This document shows, one piece after another, positions 7,351 through 8,835 of a DNA stretch of 8,835 bases. The stretch spans positions 1 to 8,835 of the forward strand of contig CAZUAH010000571.1 in assembly GCA_964617665.1 (NCBI GenBank), read 5' to 3'. The DNA comes from JADHUC01 sp964617665 (GTDB lineage: Bacteria; Planctomycetota; Planctomycetia; Pirellulales; Pirellulaceae). The notes under the pieces were generated by a model, which saw only the letters and a list, made by a program, of their open reading frames with translations, was not told the origin of the DNA and ran no database searches. Numbering within the stretch: position 1 is the first letter of the stretch; the number at the start of each line of letters is the position of its first letter. A program made the translations under genes and the position numbers.

Positions 7351-8418
7351 ATGCCAGCAAAAGACAGTAGATTGGATCGGCGCGATTTCATGAAGAGAGG
7401 GGGCCGAGTCACAGCAACCGCCGCGGCTGCCCTGCTGGGAACAATGGCCGTTCAGGGGGGTGTACCCGACGATAGGAAAATCGCTTTCACCGACGCTCTG
7501 CCAACGCGGAAGCTGGGCAAGACCAAAGTGGAATTGCCGATGCTTGGATACGGCGGTGCCGCGCTGCCGAAGAAATGGGGAAACCCCCTGTCCGACGAAG
7601 ACCGTGTGAAGCTGGTTCGCCACGCGTACGACAGCGGCATCCGTTACTTCGATACGGCCATCAGCTACACCTATGGTGACAGCCAGACGGTTATCGGCAA
7701 AGCCTTGAAGGATGTGCGTGATAACGTTTTTATTACCACCAAGGTGGACTTCTGGGACGTATCCAAACCGGATGGACGCTTCACGAAAGTGCCCAAGGGA
7801 GAGGCTACTCGGCAAGTCGAGATGAACCTGAAAGAACTCCAATCGGATTACATCGACGCCATTTTGATTCACGGCACGCCCGGCGTGGAGCAGATGACCG
7901 TTGAGCAGTGCATGGAGGTCCACGGTGAACTCGTCAAGGCCCGCGACAAGGGCCTGGTCCGTTTTGTAGGCTTCTCGGCGCACCACTACTTCGACAAGGC
8001 ACTGGCTCTAATTTCCACTGGTGAATTCGACCTGTGCATGTTGGCGTACGGATACTTGCCGCGCGGGTTCAGTCGGCTCTTTTCTCCCCGAACGACGGAG
8101 CTGCGCAACGCCTGCTTGGCCAAGGCGCATGAACATCAAATGGGCATCGTCGCGATGAAAGTCCTGGGGGCCGGTATGCTTGGAGGCTTCGGTAAGAAGG
8201 AGTTGGAAAGACTGCCTGACGCGGCAATCCGCTACGCGCTCCAGGACGAACGCGTCCACATGCTCACGATCGGTATGCGCTTCCCCGCCGAGATCGACAG
8301 CAACATCAAAACCCTCGCCGGCGACACCACGTACACCAACGAAGACCGTGCGTTATTGGCGGGCGTGAGCGCTGCCGTCCTCGCCGACGAGAAGGTCAAG
8401 AAGATGAGAGTGGAGTAA
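7351..8418 (+). CDS. Tat-exported aldo/keto reductase
   Basis: A 355-residue protein. The N-terminus is a twin-arginine signal: DRRDFMKRGG at residues 9-18, then the Ala-rich TATAAAALLGTMAVQGG, so the folded, cofactor-loaded enzyme is probably exported across the inner membrane. The rest is an aldo/keto reductase TIM barrel starting at TRKLGKTKVELPMLGYGGAA. The catalytic tetrad is complete: Asp101 and Tyr106 in FDTAISYTYG, Lys131 in ITTKVD and His174 in LIHG. Members usually reduce or oxidise carbonyl/alcohol groups with NADP(H); the substrate cannot be read from sequence. There is no C-terminal cysteine-rich ferredoxin segment, unlike some relatives. NADP is scarce outside the cytoplasm, so an exported version implies a tightly held cofactor or another electron partner (inference). 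It lies 63 bp after the ankyrin/PD40 gene and 35 bp before a propeller gene, probably in one transcript. Confidence 0.93.
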   Translation: MPAKDSRLDRRDFMKRGGRVTATAAAALLGTMAVQGGVPDDRKIAFTDALPTRKLGKTKVELPMLGYGGAALPKKWGNPLSDEDRVKLVRHAYDSGIRYFDTAISYTYGDSQTVIGKALKDVRDNVFITTKVDFWDVSKPDGRFTKVPKGEATRQVEMNLKELQSDYIDAILIHGTPGVEQMTVEQCMEVHGELVKARDKGLVRFVGFSAHHYFDKALALISTGEFDLCMLAYGYLPRGFSRLFSPRTTELRNACLAKAHEHQMGIVAMKVLGAGMLGGFGKKELERLPDAAIRYALQDERVHMLTIGMRFPAEIDSNIKTLAGDTTYTNEDRALLAGVSAAVLADEKVKKMRVE

Positions 8419-8437
8419 GGAGTTTCGAAACGCCATC

Positions 8438-8443
8438 GAAGGA
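8438..8443 (+). promoter_or_regulatory. Shine-Dalgarno site of the right-edge propeller gene
   Basis: GAAGGA lies ten bases before the ATG at 8454, in the 35-base gap after the aldo/keto reductase stop codon. There is no room for a separate terminator and promoter, which favours co-transcription. Confidence 0.45.
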
Positions 8444-8453
8444 CATTCCCACA

Positions 8454-8835
8454 ATGAAATACGCACTATCGCTGATTCTGACAATCGCCACTGCGTCTAT
8501 ATGCGTGGCCGACTGGCCTCAGTTTCACGGCCCCAATCGCGACAACAGGTCAACCGACAAAGGGCTGCTGAAAACGTGGCCCGAAGGAGGCCCTTCACGT
8601 ATTTGGGAAGCGGTCGGGATTGGTGAGGGGTACTCGACGGTTGCCATCGTCGGCAACAGGATCTACACCACCGGAGCGGTCGACGAGGATTGTGTGATTA
8701 CCGCGCTGGACCTGGAGGGAAAGACGGTCTGGACTCGAGAAAACGGCAAGGCGTGGGCCAGGAGCTATCCGGGAACTCGATCGACCCCGACGATCACCGA
8801 CGACGGGTTGCTGTACCACGAAAGCGGAATTGGCA
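8454..8835 (+). CDS. PQQ-like beta-propeller repeat protein, 5' part only
   Basis: The first 127 codons of a gene that runs past the window edge. A clear signal peptide (MKYALSLILTIATASICVA) is followed by DWPQFHGPNRDNRS, the usual opening of PQQ/BamB-like propeller proteins of Planctomycetota and relatives. A first blade follows: YSTVAIVGNRIYTTGAVDED and then VITALDLEGKTVWTRENG. It is related to the propeller half of the minus-strand LamG protein (WSEFRGPRGDGHS and SAVCVDRDSGKIVHD at equivalent places) but lacks the LamG domain at its N-terminus. Probable role: an exported binding or structural propeller; PQQ binding is not implied by the family name. It is likely the third gene of the plus-strand operon. 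Confidence 0.88.
   Translation, partial: MKYALSLILTIATASICVADWPQFHGPNRDNRSTDKGLLKTWPEGGPSRIWEAVGIGEGYSTVAIVGNRIYTTGAVDEDCVITALDLEGKTVWTRENGKAWARSYPGTRSTPTITDDGLLYHESGIG

Noticed and set aside
6400..7986. A 528-codon open frame on the minus strand, spanning most of the ankyrin/PD40 gene and part of the aldo/keto reductase gene
   Set aside because: It lies antisense to two genes with clear domains and crosses their intergenic gap. Its translation resembles no family. Long antisense frames are common where GC-rich codons avoid stops on the other strand.

Overview
This window looks like chromosomal or accessory DNA from a Gram-negative bacterium with a large exported proteome. The LamG plus PQQ-type beta-propeller protein, the 'DWPQFHGP' start of a second PQQ-like protein and the twin-arginine aldo/keto reductase are all typical of Planctomycetota, with Verrucomicrobiota-type relatives as an alternative. 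That assignment is inference from protein types; there is no marker gene here. I see no rRNA, tRNA or CRISPR array.

Layout. Positions 1-302 hold no gene I can support. A minus-strand gene (303-2498) encodes an unusual multidomain protein: a papain-like segment with His and Asn motifs but no visible catalytic Cys, then a GNAT acetyltransferase, then a DUF900-type alpha/beta hydrolase. A sigma70-like promoter candidate lies just upstream (2515-2544). From about 2545 to 3144 there is roughly 600 bp of non-coding or decayed DNA. Its far end carries a 19-codon remnant of an integrase-core transposase (3088-3144), which abuts the stop codon of the next gene. The minus-strand gene 3141-5267 encodes an exported LamG plus PQQ-type beta-propeller protein.

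A divergent intergenic region (5268-5847) separates this from three plus-strand genes that read like one transcription unit. They are an exported ankyrin-repeat plus TolB/PD40-propeller protein (5848-7287), a Tat-exported aldo/keto reductase (7351-8418) and the beginning of a second PQQ-like propeller protein (8454 to the window edge). Gaps of 63 and 35 bp and good Shine-Dalgarno sites support co-expression.

How they may work together. Four of the five proteins are predicted to be exported and three of those are beta-propellers, so this is probably a periplasmic or envelope cluster around a Tat-exported oxidoreductase. The substrate cannot be told from sequence. The papain-like/GNAT/hydrolase gene is separate: it lacks an export signal, is visibly AT-richer, and sits beside transposase debris. 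It is the best candidate for something undescribed.
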